A stretch of 64,000 bases of DNA, taken from the NCBI RefSeq assembly GCF_902806685.2, contig NC_048554.1, positions 1,488,001-1,552,000 of the forward strand, in the 5' to 3' direction. The notes beneath the pieces were generated by a model. It searched no databases. It saw only the letters and a program-made list of their open reading frames with translations, and had not been told where the DNA came from. The translations under genes and the position numbers were made by a program. How positions within the stretch are numbered: position 1 is the first letter of the stretch; every line of letters begins with the position of its first letter. Origin of the DNA: Maniola hyperantus (Eukaryota > Arthropoda > Insecta > Lepidoptera > Nymphalidae). Below, in pieces: positions 1-9,978 of this stretch.

Positions 1-17
1 CCCCGATTCTCTAGTCT

Positions 18-281
18 CTCTCTAAACTAAATTTAGAGTATCTGCATCCTTTTCTTTTTACTAATGCTAAAAAAGGAACGGAACATGACTCTCACATTTA
101 AAGACTCTAAATTTTAGTGCACAATACAAATTTAAACAGTAGGTTCGCGAGTGCGTGCTAAAATCACGGGTTTAACCATCTAAAAATTAAATTTAGAAAT
201 GTCAAACTGCTTCTATCCTTTTCATATTACAATAGTAAGAAGAGGGTGCGAATACTTTAAAATTAGGTTGTGCTTAGAATC
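18..281. mobile_element. MITE with long imperfect terminal inverted repeats (family A, copy 1)
   Basis: The left end (aaatttagagtatctgcatc) reappears in degenerate reverse complement at the right end, over roughly 55 bp. A second copy lies at 20462-20709, with the same order of internal blocks. There is no coding capacity. It is probably a non-autonomous DNA transposon. The superfamily is not identifiable because no clear target duplication is visible at the window edge. Confidence 0.6.
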
Positions 282-282
282 G

Positions 283-356
283 GTGAATCAAAGAGTTCAC
301 ACGGGATTTTTAAAAACCCAAATCCACGCGTACGAAGTCGCGGACATCAGCTAGTA
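283..356 (+). mobile_element. Lep1-like Helitron, 3' end fragment
   Basis: The segment ends in acgaagtcgcggacatcagc followed by tag. The short GC hairpin (CGCG...CGCG) about 10 bp before a terminal CTAG is the 3' signature of lepidopteran Lep1-type non-autonomous Helitrons. Only the last ~75 bp is present. Confidence 0.65.
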
Positions 357-1436
357 ATTCATAATCAAAGACATTCATACATAATGTGGTAAGGATAGCT
401 GCAGTTTGTATCGCGGATATTTTCCAATAGTTTTCTGTTTCACTCACATCAGAAGCAAGTACCTACTTAATGGAAATATTTTATGATCAATATAATTATT
501 GCGTCTTGCTTTGCGATGGCACAGACCGGCACACCATAGAAAAAACTATAAATATGACGTCATTTTCCTCAAGTCGGCCAACAATGCAAAGATCATTACC
601 AACCTTAGTACTTACGTAACAAGAACCGTTTAGACTTTAGAACGTCACGTTTTTGTTTACTATAAAAAACCCTTTGAGCGCAACAACGCAATTTCAACTC
701 TAAGTAACAGCAGTAAAACGGAAATTCAATTGTAGATGCGTTTAATTTTTATAATTGCTGCTGTACTATTGATAATTTAGCTGGTAATGCAAGGCAATTT
801 AAACTTTACTGTGACGTAATAAGGATGATTTGAGCGCATATTTTATCAGTGCATTTCGTCATCTAAGTTATATAAACCAGCGCCTGTAGGCTGTACTTGA
901 CTTCTAAGCTTACTTGATGAACGAGTACAGTCTCAAACATAAGACTTAATAATTAAATAATAAAATGACTTCATTAGCAAACTCCCATAAATTAAGTCTT
1001 GAGGTCCTAAATTCGACGTCCAGTTGGGTTAAAAGTCAATGTGAAATATCCTTTCACTCTTCTTCATAGTTTAAAAGCTATTTTTTTTAAATAAGTATTT
1101 TTAAAGCTACTAAATAGATCTCTTGTAGTGTTAATTAAGTTACCTTTATTCTGTTGTTTTTGTTCTGTTACTTTGATTTGCTTCACATAAAGAATTGTTT
1201 AAAAACATCTAAGCCTCCACATGTTCGTAGAATATATTAAATAAATTATGTAAATTACGTGATTAATGTTACAGTTTACAAAAGTAAGTAACAAAAAATA
1301 ATTCCAATCCTAAGACATAATTTAAAGCGACCGCGAGCTTCAGCTGGTGACGAATAAACGATCTTCAAAATATATTTCATGTAGGGCAACAAGTGTCTCT
1401 TATGCTACGTCTATGAGTTTGACACTGGTTTAGAAT
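357..1436. other. unassigned AT-rich DNA
   Basis: About 1.1 kb with no long open frame, no tandem structure and no repeat family that recurs elsewhere in the window. I see nothing supportable here. Confidence 0.4.
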
Positions 1437-1495
1437 GAAGATTCTACTGAGTAGAGACGGCAAGAAACTCAGCAGTTGCTCTTTTCAAATCGTAA
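1437..1495. repeat. LINE 3'-tail-type repeat fragment
   Basis: It carries the block caagaaactcagcagttgct, which recurs in longer copies at 48705-48868 and 50258-50393. This is a short relic of a dispersed retroposon tail. No coding part is present. The stretch from 1496 to 1977 is otherwise unassigned. Confidence 0.45.
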
Positions 1496-1977
1496 AAATT
1501 TTCTCTATGTAACCAAACAACTATACCATCTTTCAGGCGACTAAAGGTTAGCCTGTTGCTTGATGCTTCCATGCAACTTTGTCACTAAGGAATTCATCAA
1601 TTGTATAATAGCCTTAACTTAATAAGTGTGTTTTATATAAAATACTTGTAATATGATACTGGCACTGTTATATTCGTGGTAAAAATGTCAAATATTTTTT
1701 AAATAAATAAATAAATTACCTACGTTCGTTTTTAGATCACGACTGTACGCGCGTGAGGGCCCGAAGGTCGGTTCAAGCAATGCAGCACAATCACGACTAT
1801 TTAATATGCGAAAACATATCGAACTACTTCGTACTTTATTTATATATACACAGGGTTCATATTTGAATGCACAGTACAGTCCAATACAGATCTTAAGAGG
1901 CTTTAGAACCGTGTATATACCTAATAAGGTTTAAACTATCATAATAGTATAATACAATTGATGCACGATAATAATTA

Positions 1978-2140
1978 TTATTATACATTCGTTGCTTCAT
2001 TATTCATATATGATTTTATACACTGTAGTTTCCCTATTTACTTGGTAACCTCGCACAATTTTAAAGATTTATTTTAAAACAATTCAAAACGTATTTCCGG
2101 CGTACTCGCCCCCACTACGACGCCTCGGCTTTAGCTCATT
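1978..2140 (+). repeat. DIRS left inverted terminal repeat
   Basis: Positions 2006-2140 match the reverse complement of 6669-6803 without a mismatch that I can see. The outermost ~28 bp (1978-2005) differs from the right repeat. Instead it is complementary to the first part of the internal complementary region near 6496-6523. The inner end is followed within 50 bp by the gag start codon. Confidence 0.85.
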
Positions 2141-2184
2141 CCTTTTTTGTGCGCGGTAACTATCGCACGCGCCTTCCGAGCACC

Positions 2185-2250
2185 ATGCCGAAAAGAAGTG
2201 CGCAGTCTCAAATTGAGAAATACGCAAGAAAAATAAGAAGAAACGAATAA
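2185..2250 (+). pseudogene. DIRS gag N-terminus, cut off by a stop codon
   Basis: A 21-codon frame starts MPKRSAQSQIEKYARKIRRN and is closed by TAA at 2248-2250. A basic start with a charged helix (MPKR, then a YxRKIRR-type stretch) is typical of DIRS gag proteins, and it sits just inside the left terminal repeat as expected. The rest of gag is displaced by a tandem duplication and resumes about 570 bp downstream. A GGTTAGTA directly after the stop resembles a splice donor, but splicing cannot be shown from sequence alone. Confidence 0.55.
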
Positions 2251-2300
2251 GGTTAGTAAAGTGTTTCTTTAAAGTGCCTTTTAGTGAAGTGAAAGTGAAC

Positions 2301-2575
2301 ATAAGTTTCGGAATGCACTGGGATTGACTGCGAGTCAATAACTTTGACATATCCCAAAACAAGATACCCACTTATTATAAAACGGGTACGACCAATGAGG
2401 CATCGGGGTTGACTGCGAGTCTCCAACGATGACCTAAGCAGACATAAGTTTTGGAATGCACTGGGATTGACTGCGAGTCAATAACTTTGACATATCCCAA
2501 AACAAGATACCCACTTATTATAAAACGGGTAAGGCATCGGGGTTGACTGCGAGTCTCTAACGATGACCTAAGCAG
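2301..2575 (+). repeat. 143-bp tandem duplication inside DIRS gag
   Basis: Two copies in tandem (2301-2443 and 2444-2575) share blocks such as aatgcactgggattgactgc and gacctaagcag. The second copy lacks about 11 bp next to aaaacgggta. The unit itself contains two similar gggattgactgcgagt / ggggttgactgcgagt blocks, so the duplication has a sub-repeat. It contributes to the gag disruption. Confidence 0.85.
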
Positions 2576-2816
2576 AACATACGTACAATCTAAAATAGAT
2601 GTAACGTTCCTCTGCGATCAGGAAAAGTCTTTTTCAAAGTATTTTCCGTTTTTCGATCTACCCTCAAGTTTTTATTTTCATAAATAAAATTACAAAATTG
2701 TAATCTTAGATAACAGAGATCATGGACACAACTGTGACACGATCCCGAGTCAGCAGTAGCTGCTCCAGAAATCACACTAGAGGCGGGGCCGGTATCTAAC
2801 GATAGCGCCGACTAAA

Positions 2817-3158
2817 ATGAGGGCGTGGCTGGGCCTGACCTTCACTAGTGATTTGCCAAATTCGGGCCCAGAAATACTGGATGCCCTCGGGGAGTCTAAG
2901 TCCGACTCACCAGACTACAGAGAAAAATTCACGACAATTTATCAAAATTGTGGCTTCCTTTACTACGGAAAGGTATGCCTAATCCCAGACAACTATAGGC
3001 TCCTGCAGGCGCCTAAACTAAACGCAGAGCCGCGATACTGGACATGGTCCGGAACGCAGCAACAGCTGAGTGCAGGAATCACTGCCTTCAACAGGGGTAT
3101 TGATTTGCTCTTAAAGAGCGACAACAAAACATCTCAGCAGATGCAGGTTGCTAATTGA
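2817..3158 (+). pseudogene. DIRS gag fragment
   Basis: A 113-codon frame holds a gag-like C-terminal portion. It includes a PKLNAEPRYWTWSG stretch followed by QQLSAGITAFNRGIDLLLKS, a pattern of an acidic/aromatic block and then an amphipathic helix seen before the end of DIRS and Pat gag. Upstream, 2585-2816 is non-coding in this copy. The frame is closed by TGA, and weak coding continues in other frames to the A-tract at 3349-3364. The assignment rests mostly on position between the gag start and RT. Confidence 0.5.
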
Positions 3159-3348
3159 TTCACATCATTTAGCAACTCAAAGTAGAATAAGACTGATAAG
3201 TTCCAGTTTAGATAAATCGTTTTTATACAATATAATAAGCGAATCCAAGCGAGATGATTAACTTTTGGCTCAACTTTATCTGAAAAGATAAGGGCTGCAA
3301 AAGCTATCGAGAAGCAGGGTCTTTTCATCAAAAGACCTGCTAAACCAA

Positions 3349-3364
3349 AAAAAAAAAAAAAAAA
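3349..3364 (+). repeat. A-tract interrupting the DIRS gag/RT region
   Basis: A run of about 16 A lies between gag and RT remnants, in a stretch where the frame is already lost. It could be slippage expansion of a lysine-rich coding stretch. A GC-rich, alanine/arginine-coding stretch follows directly (3400-3540). Confidence 0.6.
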
Positions 3365-3404
3365 CAGCCGTCCAGCTCTCGAGCAACTTCCTACCGGGGA
3401 AACT

Positions 3405-4271
3405 ATGCGCCGCCTCAGTACCCGGCGAGCAGGGGGGGGAGGGGCGCGGAGACCACCGCAGGAGGCCAACGACCTTAGGTGTTCGCCGCCCTTACACAGC
3501 GTCAGCGCAGCAGCCGCAGCGAGCTGCGACTCAGTGGAAGCCCCCTGCCCCAACGCAGAATCATCACTAGCACATGTACATACAGGTCGTCTTACCCATT
3601 TTTATGATTGTTGGTTAAAAATAACTAATAATAGTGTTGTACTAGATTGGGTTAAACATGGCTATACTATACCATTTAGAACTGTAGAAAACCAGTCTAT
3701 AATAGGTACCTACCTCAAAATAGTGCTTCACATTCGGAAAACTTACAAAATGCTTGAAACAATTAATAAATTAATTGCACTAGGAGCTATTTCGGAGTGC
3801 AAAAGGACAAACGATCAATTCATATCCAAGATAGGTACCTACCTATTTCTTACTCCAAAACCTAACGGTAACAAACGTTTAGTAACGAGCATTTCAAAAT
3901 GGAGGATTACCGAACTGCATGTAAATTAATTCCACGTGATGGGTACCTAGCTACCATCTATCTTAAAGATGCATATTCTTTCTTCGTACCTACCTGTCCG
4001 GCCTTCTGACCGCAAGTACTTACTTAAGATTTTGTTTTCAGCCTCATATTATTCATCCAAAATATTTACGTACGGCTTTAATGGCCTTCCGTTTGGCTTA
4101 TCAGTGGCCCCACGTAGGTTTACTAAGATCATGAGGGAAGTGTTGGCATATCTAAGAAATCGGGGCTTTCAGTCGGTATGTTACTTAGATGACATTCTGT
4201 GTATCAGCGAAACATGTAAGCAGTGCTTAGATAATGTTAACGAAACGTTAAAGATATTGCATTGTCTGTAA
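3405..4271 (+). pseudogene. DIRS reverse transcriptase, frameshifted
   Basis: Two frames together cover the RT. In 3405-3929 a GRLTHFYDCWLKITNNS block followed by GYTIPF is the conserved entry to the DIRS RT. YLFLTPKPNGNKRLV is the first finger motif. In 3969-4271, GFNGLPFGLSVAPRRFTKIM is RT motif B and CYLDDILCI carries the YxDD catalytic box, still intact. The two parts are separated by a stop at 3927 and a frame change. RT would copy the element RNA together with the RNase H that follows. The order gag-RT-RNase H-recombinase and the sequence style place it in DIRS rather than gypsy or copia. Confidence 0.85.
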
Positions 4272-4640
4272 TTATTGAACTCCGCGACAATCCTTCAAGT
4301 TCCTAGGATTCGTATAGGACACTAAATGTCTTATAAGCATGTATCTTTCCGCCGATAAGCGTTGTAAAATTGGCGAGTTGGTCACAAGTTTACTAAACTG
4401 ACAGCCAAGAGTTCTATTCGTGAATTTACCCGTCTTATCGAGTTTTAGTTGCAGCTTGTCCAGTAGCTAAGTATACATGGATGTATACTAAGATCTTAGA
4501 GCGGCAAAAATACCTAGCCCTGCTTAAATATGGTAATTACGAGGCAAAAATCAATCTGTCGAACGTTATATTAGATGATCTAAATTGGTAGATTTTAAAT
4601 ATTGATACTACATCCAACTTTATATGACAACCTAACTTCA
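4272..4640 (+). pseudogene. DIRS RT connection region, multiple stops
   Basis: Translated piecewise, the stretch gives recognisable DIRS connection-domain pieces, for example ACPVAKYTWMYTKILERQKY (around 4452-4513), followed by a YLALLKYGNYEAK-like segment. At least three in-frame stops and two frame changes occur here, so this part is dead. It lies between RT motif D and RNase H. Confidence 0.65.
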
Positions 4641-5085
4641 AACTCGAAACCTATTCCGACGCGTCTTGAATAGGCTAGGGGCTGTATGTGAAAAGAACCA
4701 AGTTAGTGGCAGATGGAAAGCCACAGAAAAAGCGAACCATATTAATTATTTGGAACTAATGGCCGCTCTTCTAGGCTTGAGGTCGTTTGCTAGCAATGTA
4801 ACCGACTGTGCATTATTACTACGCATAGATAACTATATGAACCGTATGGGGGCATACAATATCCCCACCTACACGATTTAGCTAGAGTACTTACTTTGAA
4901 AATGGGGTGAACAATGCGGACTTTGGATATTCGCATCGTAAATATGTGAACATCAAAGAAAACCGCGACGACGACGCCGCTTCCAGAGTAATCAATCCAG
5001 ATTATCCATGATAGATTTTCCATGATATCAACAATATTTTGGCCAACCAGAGATAGACTTATTCGCATCACCTGACGATGCGAAG
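4641..5085 (+). pseudogene. DIRS RNase H and downstream linker, frameshifted
   Basis: In 4666-4881 the peptide includes NHINYLELMAALLGLRSFAS, with the conserved Glu of DIRS RNase H, and LLLRIDN, with the third Asp. The segment just upstream reads TYSDAS, the first catalytic Asp, and is cut by a stop. After a frameshift, GLWIFASYI and FGQPEIDLFASPDDAKC follow; the second is the conserved segment linking RNase H to the recombinase in DIRS. The key acidic residues are present but spread over several frames. Confidence 0.75.
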
Positions 5086-5159
5086 TGTTCCAGAGGTATT
5101 CCATGAAAAACAAATCCTGACTAACTTTTCGCTAATACTTAAATGCCTTAGAAAAATCA

Positions 5160-6240
5160 TTGATGATAAAGCAAGGGAGTATAAAGCAGTATACTGGTAT
5201 ATCCCCACTGGCCTTCGCAGCCGTGGTTATAGCAACTGCAAAACTTAATAGTTTCAGATGTGTATTATCTAAATCCCAAAAACACCTCTTGCAATCTCGT
5301 TTCAGAGATCATCATCCCTTGTACAAGCGTCTTACCCGGGCTGTCGCGAGGCTCTGCGGCAACCTTTATCCGAAAAGGCGTTTGTCCAGCATCATCTACG
5401 CTAATGATAGCTTCGCTCTCTGACAGTACTGTGAAGTCGCTTAAGCTGTGGTGGCAATATTGCATCGAGAACAACATTGACGTATTCGAGCCCTCGAAAA
5501 AATCATACTTACATTCCTAATAGTAGTTGTGCGTATGGCAGTCTAAATCCTCACCGTTCTGCTTTGTCAGCATTTATATTTATAACATCGGCTGAGACGA
5601 GTGTGTGAAGCGCCCTCTTAAAGTTGCATACAAATCGAGGCCTATAAAATCCAATTACTCGAGCACTTGGGATCCACAAGTAGTTTTAAACTTTATTTCA
5701 ACATGGTTCCCTAATACCGAGCTTATCCTCGAAAAGGCCACGAATCAACTTGTAGTCTCCTTAGCACTCGGTACCTGCCTCTTATCAAGCTTGACAATAT
5801 CAAGTTTTCCGAGACCGGTGCCAAAATAATGATAACAGACATCATAGAAACGTCTGCACCTGGTAGAGATCGACATTTAAATTTACAGGTCAATACAAAA
5901 AAAAAAAAAAAAAAAAAACTATATATAGTATATACATACAGAAAAACTTATCACTAAAAAATTTATTAGTGATAAGTTCAGATTACATTTCTATAACTAG
6001 AAATATAAGACCTGAGAGAACAAATACGCTCCTGTTAACACAGAAGCGATCATAATAATATAAAGCTGCGATAACGCAGTCCATCGGTAGACGGATGAAA
6101 CAAGTCCGGTCAGAGAGCGGTGTACACATCGCCGTAGGTATTCGGCCGCGAGCTCTGCTGACGTCATTATCAGAACTATTCGCAAGACCACAGGCTGGAC
6201 TAGCTCCTCTGACTCTTTTGCCCAATTCTACAACAGAATT
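5160..6240 (+). pseudogene. DIRS tyrosine recombinase, broken
   Basis: This enzyme would integrate the circular DNA intermediate. The N-terminal core-binding part is spread over 5260-5520 (TVKSLKLWWQYC...) and about 5524-5590 (CAYGSLNPHRSALSAFIF). The catalytic part begins at 5605 with TWDPQVVLNFISTWFPN and VVSLALGT. The first catalytic Arg, expected just after this, is missing at the CLLSSLTIS segment. Near 6105-6225 an HRRRYSAAS segment keeps the HxxR pair, and GWTSSSDSFAQFYNR carries the expected nucleophilic Tyr. A 23-A run at 5897-5919 and several stops separate the halves. The lost first Arg and the frame breaks make it inactive. Confidence 0.78.
5897..5965 (+). repeat. A-tract and small hairpin inside the recombinase remnant
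   Basis: A run of about 23 A is followed by TA-rich DNA and a hairpin with a 10-bp stem (cttatcacta ... tagtgataag). The ~32-bp block beginning catacagaaaaacttatcac also occurs next to the LINE fragment at 62253-62284. This suggests that a short retroposed tail landed inside the DIRS recombinase gene. Confidence 0.5.
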
Positions 6241-6473
6241 ATCCTGGACGAAGGGGAATTCACCCGATCAGTAATCAAGTATCAATAAATTAAGATAAGA
6301 CTTGATCAATATCATTGATTAGGACAGTGAACTAGTTACTTAGATTAATAAGAACTAGGTACCTACATATAATTATTAAAATACATAAGCCGATTTGTGT
6401 ATTAATCATAAAATCTAAAATCATAATAATAACAAATTATGCTTTTAATTCCAAAACTTTCTTCTCTTAACAT

Positions 6474-6593
6474 CTACAGTGTATAAAATCATATATGAAT
6501 AATGAAGCAACGAATGTATAATAAATGATCAAACGAACTTCCAAGTGAAGTTCGATCATTATTATATGAGTTGCTTCATTAGAATATATGATC
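6474..6593 (+). repeat. DIRS internal complementary region
   Basis: The first half (about 6474-6525) is the reverse complement of the outer left terminal repeat (1978-2028). The second half (about 6525-6593) is the reverse complement of the outer right terminal repeat (about 6798-6867). They meet near cgaatgtataataaatgatc. In the DIRS-1 model this region templates the joining of the two ends into a circle. The right-end part itself folds into the small palindrome cgaacttccaagtgaagttcg. Confidence 0.85.
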
Positions 6594-6668
6594 TCCCTCC
6601 CTCCCCGATGCATGGCTTATCCCAAATAATAGAAAGTTTTGTACAAGTTACACTACATACTCTAAAAT

Positions 6669-6868
6669 AATGAGCTAAAGCCGAGGCGTCGTAGTGGGGG
6701 CGAGTACGCCGGAAATACGTTTTGAATTGTTTTAAAATAAATCTTTAAAATTGTGCGAGGTTACCAAGTAAATAGGGAAACTACAGTGTATAAAATCATA
6801 TATTCTAATGAAGCAACTCATATAATAATGATCGAACTTCACTTGGAAGTTCGTTTGATCATTTATTA
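6669..6868 (-). repeat. DIRS right inverted terminal repeat with extension
   Basis: Positions 6669-6803 are the reverse complement of 2006-2140. The outer ~65 bp (6804-6868) is a right-end extension absent from the left repeat and present, inverted, in the internal complementary region. The short palindrome around cgaacttcacttggaagttcg lies in this extension. DNA from 6869 to about 7017 is unassigned. Confidence 0.85.
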
Positions 6869-7017
6869 TTACGTTGTTTATGTGTTGTTGGGAACATCTG
6901 AATATTTATTACTGATTGGCTGATACAACAATGTAGGTACTTAGGTAATAAAAACGATCTAAGTATTTACTACTATCTAAGCACCTAGTGGCTAGCTAAC
7001 ATCTAAATATGCATGCA

Positions 7018-7110
7018 ATCACACACTTCCACTTACACACACACATACACACACGCACACACAAGCACACACACACGCATACACACACACACACACAAGC
7101 ATACACACGC
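7018..7110 (+). repeat. (CA)n-rich microsatellite, imperfect
   Basis: CA repeats are broken by cgca, agca and taca variants over about 90 bp. There is nothing else in 6900-7270 apart from AT-rich DNA ending in A-rich tails (7246-7272). Confidence 0.9.
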
Positions 7111-7272
7111 TGTTGTAATTTTATTATTGTATATACCTACATTTATTCTAAATCTATTCTGTTAAAATAGTTTTAATTATAATTTTAAGTAATCTCTTTT
7201 AATAATAATAATTATGTATTTACGCTGTTGATTACTTTCAAATAAACAGAAATAAAAAAATTAAAAAAAAAA

Positions 7273-7430
7273 TCTACTAGATGGCCCACGACTTCATCCG
7301 TGTGGATTAAGGTTTTTCAATAAACCCGTGGGAACTCTTTGATTTTCCGCCTATGTCAATTTCCAAACTTTCAGATTTTAAAAATAACGAAGGTCTGGCC
7401 CTCTTAGGCTCTCTCTCTCTCTCTCTCTAT
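7273..7430 (-). mobile_element. Lep1-like Helitron 3' end joined to a second repeat relic
   Basis: It starts ctagatggcccacgacttca, the minus-strand 3' terminus of the Lep1-like family, slightly mutated. Near 7368 it passes into the block ataacgaaggtctg, which also occurs at the right edge of the foldback at 47549-48061. A (CT)n run lies at 7409-7428. Confidence 0.5.
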
Positions 7431-7770
7431 CAAGTTACAAATTTCAAATCGAACGCTTTTATGTATCAAATTCCGAAATGAGATCAACTTCATTAAAAAC
7501 AAAGAACAGACCCAGTTCACCATCGAAATGATCGCGATGCCAGTACAGGGCCGGGTCAGAGAAACTGAGTCCCAGATCTGATACATGCGATCACGTGCGA
7601 GCACACGTTATGTTTAAAACAAATTATTTAGATCGCACGAGTGATTATGCCTAATCAACTGGTAAGTAAGTAAGTACAACCTAATTCTTCGTTTAAAAAC
7701 CTATTTATTTGGTACATTAATTATTATTTTACTTCACGATATTATTTTATTTTTACGACATAAGAAAAGT

Positions 7771-7864
7771 TGGACGAGCAACATGGAAAAGGACAGCGCG
7801 TGACAGGCAAAGGTGGAAGTTGCTGGAAGAGGCCTATGTGTCGAGAAGACACGCTGATAGCTAA
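7771..7864 (+). pseudogene. LINE ORF2 C-terminal tail
   Basis: The frame reads ATWKRTARDRQRWKLLEEAY, then VSRRHADS and a stop at 7862-7864. An RDRxRWKxLEEAYV ending is the extreme C-terminus of insect endonuclease/RT-type LINE ORF2 proteins. Only ~30 codons survive upstream, as expected from 5' truncation. Confidence 0.55.
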
Positions 7865-8091
7865 AAGGACTAAACAAATTCTATATTATAAAGACTAAAA
7901 TTCTAGATAAATATTTTAAAAACTATCAGCATTAAAGGCTTATTAATGTTTATATATTTCTAGAATATTAACAATTGTTTTACAATTTACTACCCAGACG
8001 ATGCCCACGCTTAGTTGGAGAGGAAAGGGGAATATTAGTCATTTAACATGCCTAATATTCTTTATATAAAAATAAATAAATAAATTACTGA

Positions 8092-8180
8092 TTACTGATT
8101 TCGTCCGCGTGAATGAGTTTTTAAAAATCCCGCGATTTTTTTTAAAAGGCCCTAAAGTAGCCTTAGACGTCCTTCCGCGG
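8092..8180 (-). mobile_element. Lep1-like Helitron fragment
   Basis: It contains tttcgtccgcgtgaatgagt followed by ttttaaaaatcccgcg, a mutated 3' part of the Lep1-like family on the minus strand. The remainder of 8180-8860 has no recognisable feature. Confidence 0.5.
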
Positions 8181-8861
8181 GATTCAAATACTTAGTACCA
8201 ATTTACCTATACCTATCTACAAGCTAGATACCTACATTAGTAGGTATAGGCTAGGTATCTACATTATCTAGCTAATATTGCTAAAATAATATCTGCGTTT
8301 ATAGTTTTGCCAGGCGTTTATGATCTGTATCAATACTAGATTTTTTTAATATAAAGCATATTTTACCCGTATTAAGTTGTCAAGTAACTTAATTTTAAGC
8401 ATATTAGTTCTAAGTAAGCGTTTTCACGCATCAGTTTAGTTTTAGGATCTACACCAAAAATATTTGTTTGTAAAGTAACACTAAAATAAGTTTAAACTAG
8501 GTTAGTAACAGCTAATTCTTAAGCTACAAATTATACAACTGTATCTGTCTGTGATACATATTGGAACTAGGAAGATTACATCAATCCTCGGCGGAGGCTC
8601 GCAGGCACGCCTCATTTGCATGCGATCTGTATCCAGCCAGACCCATGAGTCTAACTCTAGTAGCTTTAGTTTTAAGTACGTATTAATTATCACCACTATA
8701 TCATCTTACAAATTAAAATTTTGAGCATCAGAAAGCGTTAAATTTTACCTATTCTGAATAAATAATTTGAGTTTGAGTTACACGATCTTGAGTAGAGGGC
8801 CACATGGGTTCAAATCAAATTAAGTCCTGAGTTTAATTAAAGTTTCAAAGAATAATCGCTG

Positions 8862-8996
8862 ATAGCCTAGTTTAGTGGCACACAGGCAAGTCTAACTTTT
8901 CTCTGCGAAACTGTTGCATTTTAAGCAATCAAATGTCGAATAGGTATGAAAGAAATCATAGTGAGGAAACCTGGATGCCTGAGAGTTTTCCATAAT
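8862..8996 (+). mobile_element. tRNA-derived SINE (family 2), truncated
   Basis: It shows the degenerate head tgatagcctagtttagtggc and the body block tgaggaaacctggatgcctg, matching full copies at 45615-45925 and 54956-55271. The 3' half is replaced by a Helitron fragment at 9000. Confidence 0.6.
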
Positions 8997-8999
8997 GTA

Positions 9000-9164
9000 C
9001 CTAGATAAAAAGTAGCCTATGTCACTCTCCAGGTCTTTATCTATACCCATGCAAAAAATCACGTCAATCCGTTGCACCATTGCGACGTGATGTTCCACAC
9101 CAACAAACCAACAAACCAACAAACAAACACACTTTCGCATTTATAATAAGGGTACTGATTTATT
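9000..9164 (-). mobile_element. Lep1-like Helitron, 5' half
   Basis: It contains ataaaaagtagcctatgtca, then the bcacgtc/gacgtg inverted block, then (AAAC) repeats, and ends cactttcgcatttataataa. That end is the 5' terminus of the family in reverse. The CTAG end is missing. Confidence 0.65.
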
Positions 9165-9171
9165 AGGAAGC

Positions 9172-9275
9172 GATCACCGACTCACTAATGAGCATGGATC
9201 TTCTCTCAGAATTAAAAGGGTTTGGTCATAGTCCATCACGCTGGCCAACTGCGTATTGGCAGACCCACAGACGGT
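9172..9275 (-). mobile_element. tRNA-derived SINE (family 2), 3' part in reverse
   Basis: A degenerate cgatcaccgactcactaatg and the cacgctggccaactgcg block match the reverse of the SINE 3' part (complete in 45615-45925). Confidence 0.55.
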
Positions 9276-9336
9276 AGGTTACTTACAGGCTAATTCAACA
9301 AGCATAATCTAAAATTCATGAGGCCTCATAAGAAAG

Positions 9337-9609
9337 CTCAGAGTCACTCAGCGGGCGATGGAGAGAGCTATGCTTGGAGTTTCTCTACGTGATCAAATCA
9401 GACATAAGGAGATCCGTAGGAGAACTAGAGTAACCGACATAGCTCAACGGGTTGCGAAGCTGAAGTGGCAATGGGCAAGGTGGACGGACGGCATCAGACG
9501 AGTCGCAGGGAGCCGCTGGATTCAGGCGGCGCAAGACCGTGGCGTGTGGAAGTCCCTACAAGAGACCTATGTCCAGCAGTGGACGTCTATTGGTTGATGA
9601 TGATGATGA
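9337..9609 (+). pseudogene. RTE-like LINE ORF2 C-terminus with internal deletion
   Basis: The open frame starts upstream of the first ATG at 9358, as ...KLRVTQRAMERAMLGVSL, continues through LRDQIRHKEIRRRTRVTD and ends in YVQQWTSIG with a stop at 9595-9597. These are conserved C-terminal blocks of lepidopteran RTE-like ORF2. The residues normally found between LKWQWA and RWTD are missing, which indicates an in-frame deletion of about 30-35 codons. The tail ends in TGATGATGATGATG, the usual 3' microsatellite of this family. It is 5'-truncated, so inactive. Shorter tails of the same family are at 32662-32772 and 48871-48979. DNA at 9610-9978 is unassigned. Confidence 0.75.
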
Positions 9610-9978
9610 ATCTAAAATTATTTAAAAAATACTTAAAACTAAGAAACCCTTAAGTAACATCTTTCGGAAGTTTTTTTTTTCGTACAAAGGTAGAATAGTT
9701 GTGAAAACTGAAAAGTAGAGCCTCTAATACTCTCTATTGAAAATTATGTACACGGCTTTTCCTTATTTATATCTTCAGGAGTAATATCACAGGAACAATA
9801 AATCTTTTAAACTACACCTTACGGAACCAAACTAAATAAAGGACAACGCATACCGTTACTATTTTTTATTAGTTTCGACAGACAGCTGTACTATGATTCC
9901 CTAAGGATTTTGGATGAAAATAAATGCTACTTATTTACTGGTGGTCGGATCTGGCATTTTTTACCCTGGCCAGGAGTC

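Larger units (their letters stand above)
1978..6868 (+). mobile_element. DIRS-type tyrosine-recombinase retrotransposon, degenerate coding region
   Basis: The element is about 4.9 kb and lies between inverted terminal repeats (left 1978-2140, right 6669-6868). Inside are remnants of a DIRS gag start, gag, reverse transcriptase, RNase H and a tyrosine recombinase, in that order on the plus strand. An internal complementary region at 6474-6593 joins the reverse complements of the two outer ends, which is the arrangement known from DIRS-1. DIRS elements integrate with their recombinase and make no target duplication, and none is visible here. The open frames are broken by many stops, frameshifts and A-tracts, so this copy cannot encode its own proteins. 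The terminal repeats, however, look identical over about 135 bp. Confidence 0.88.
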
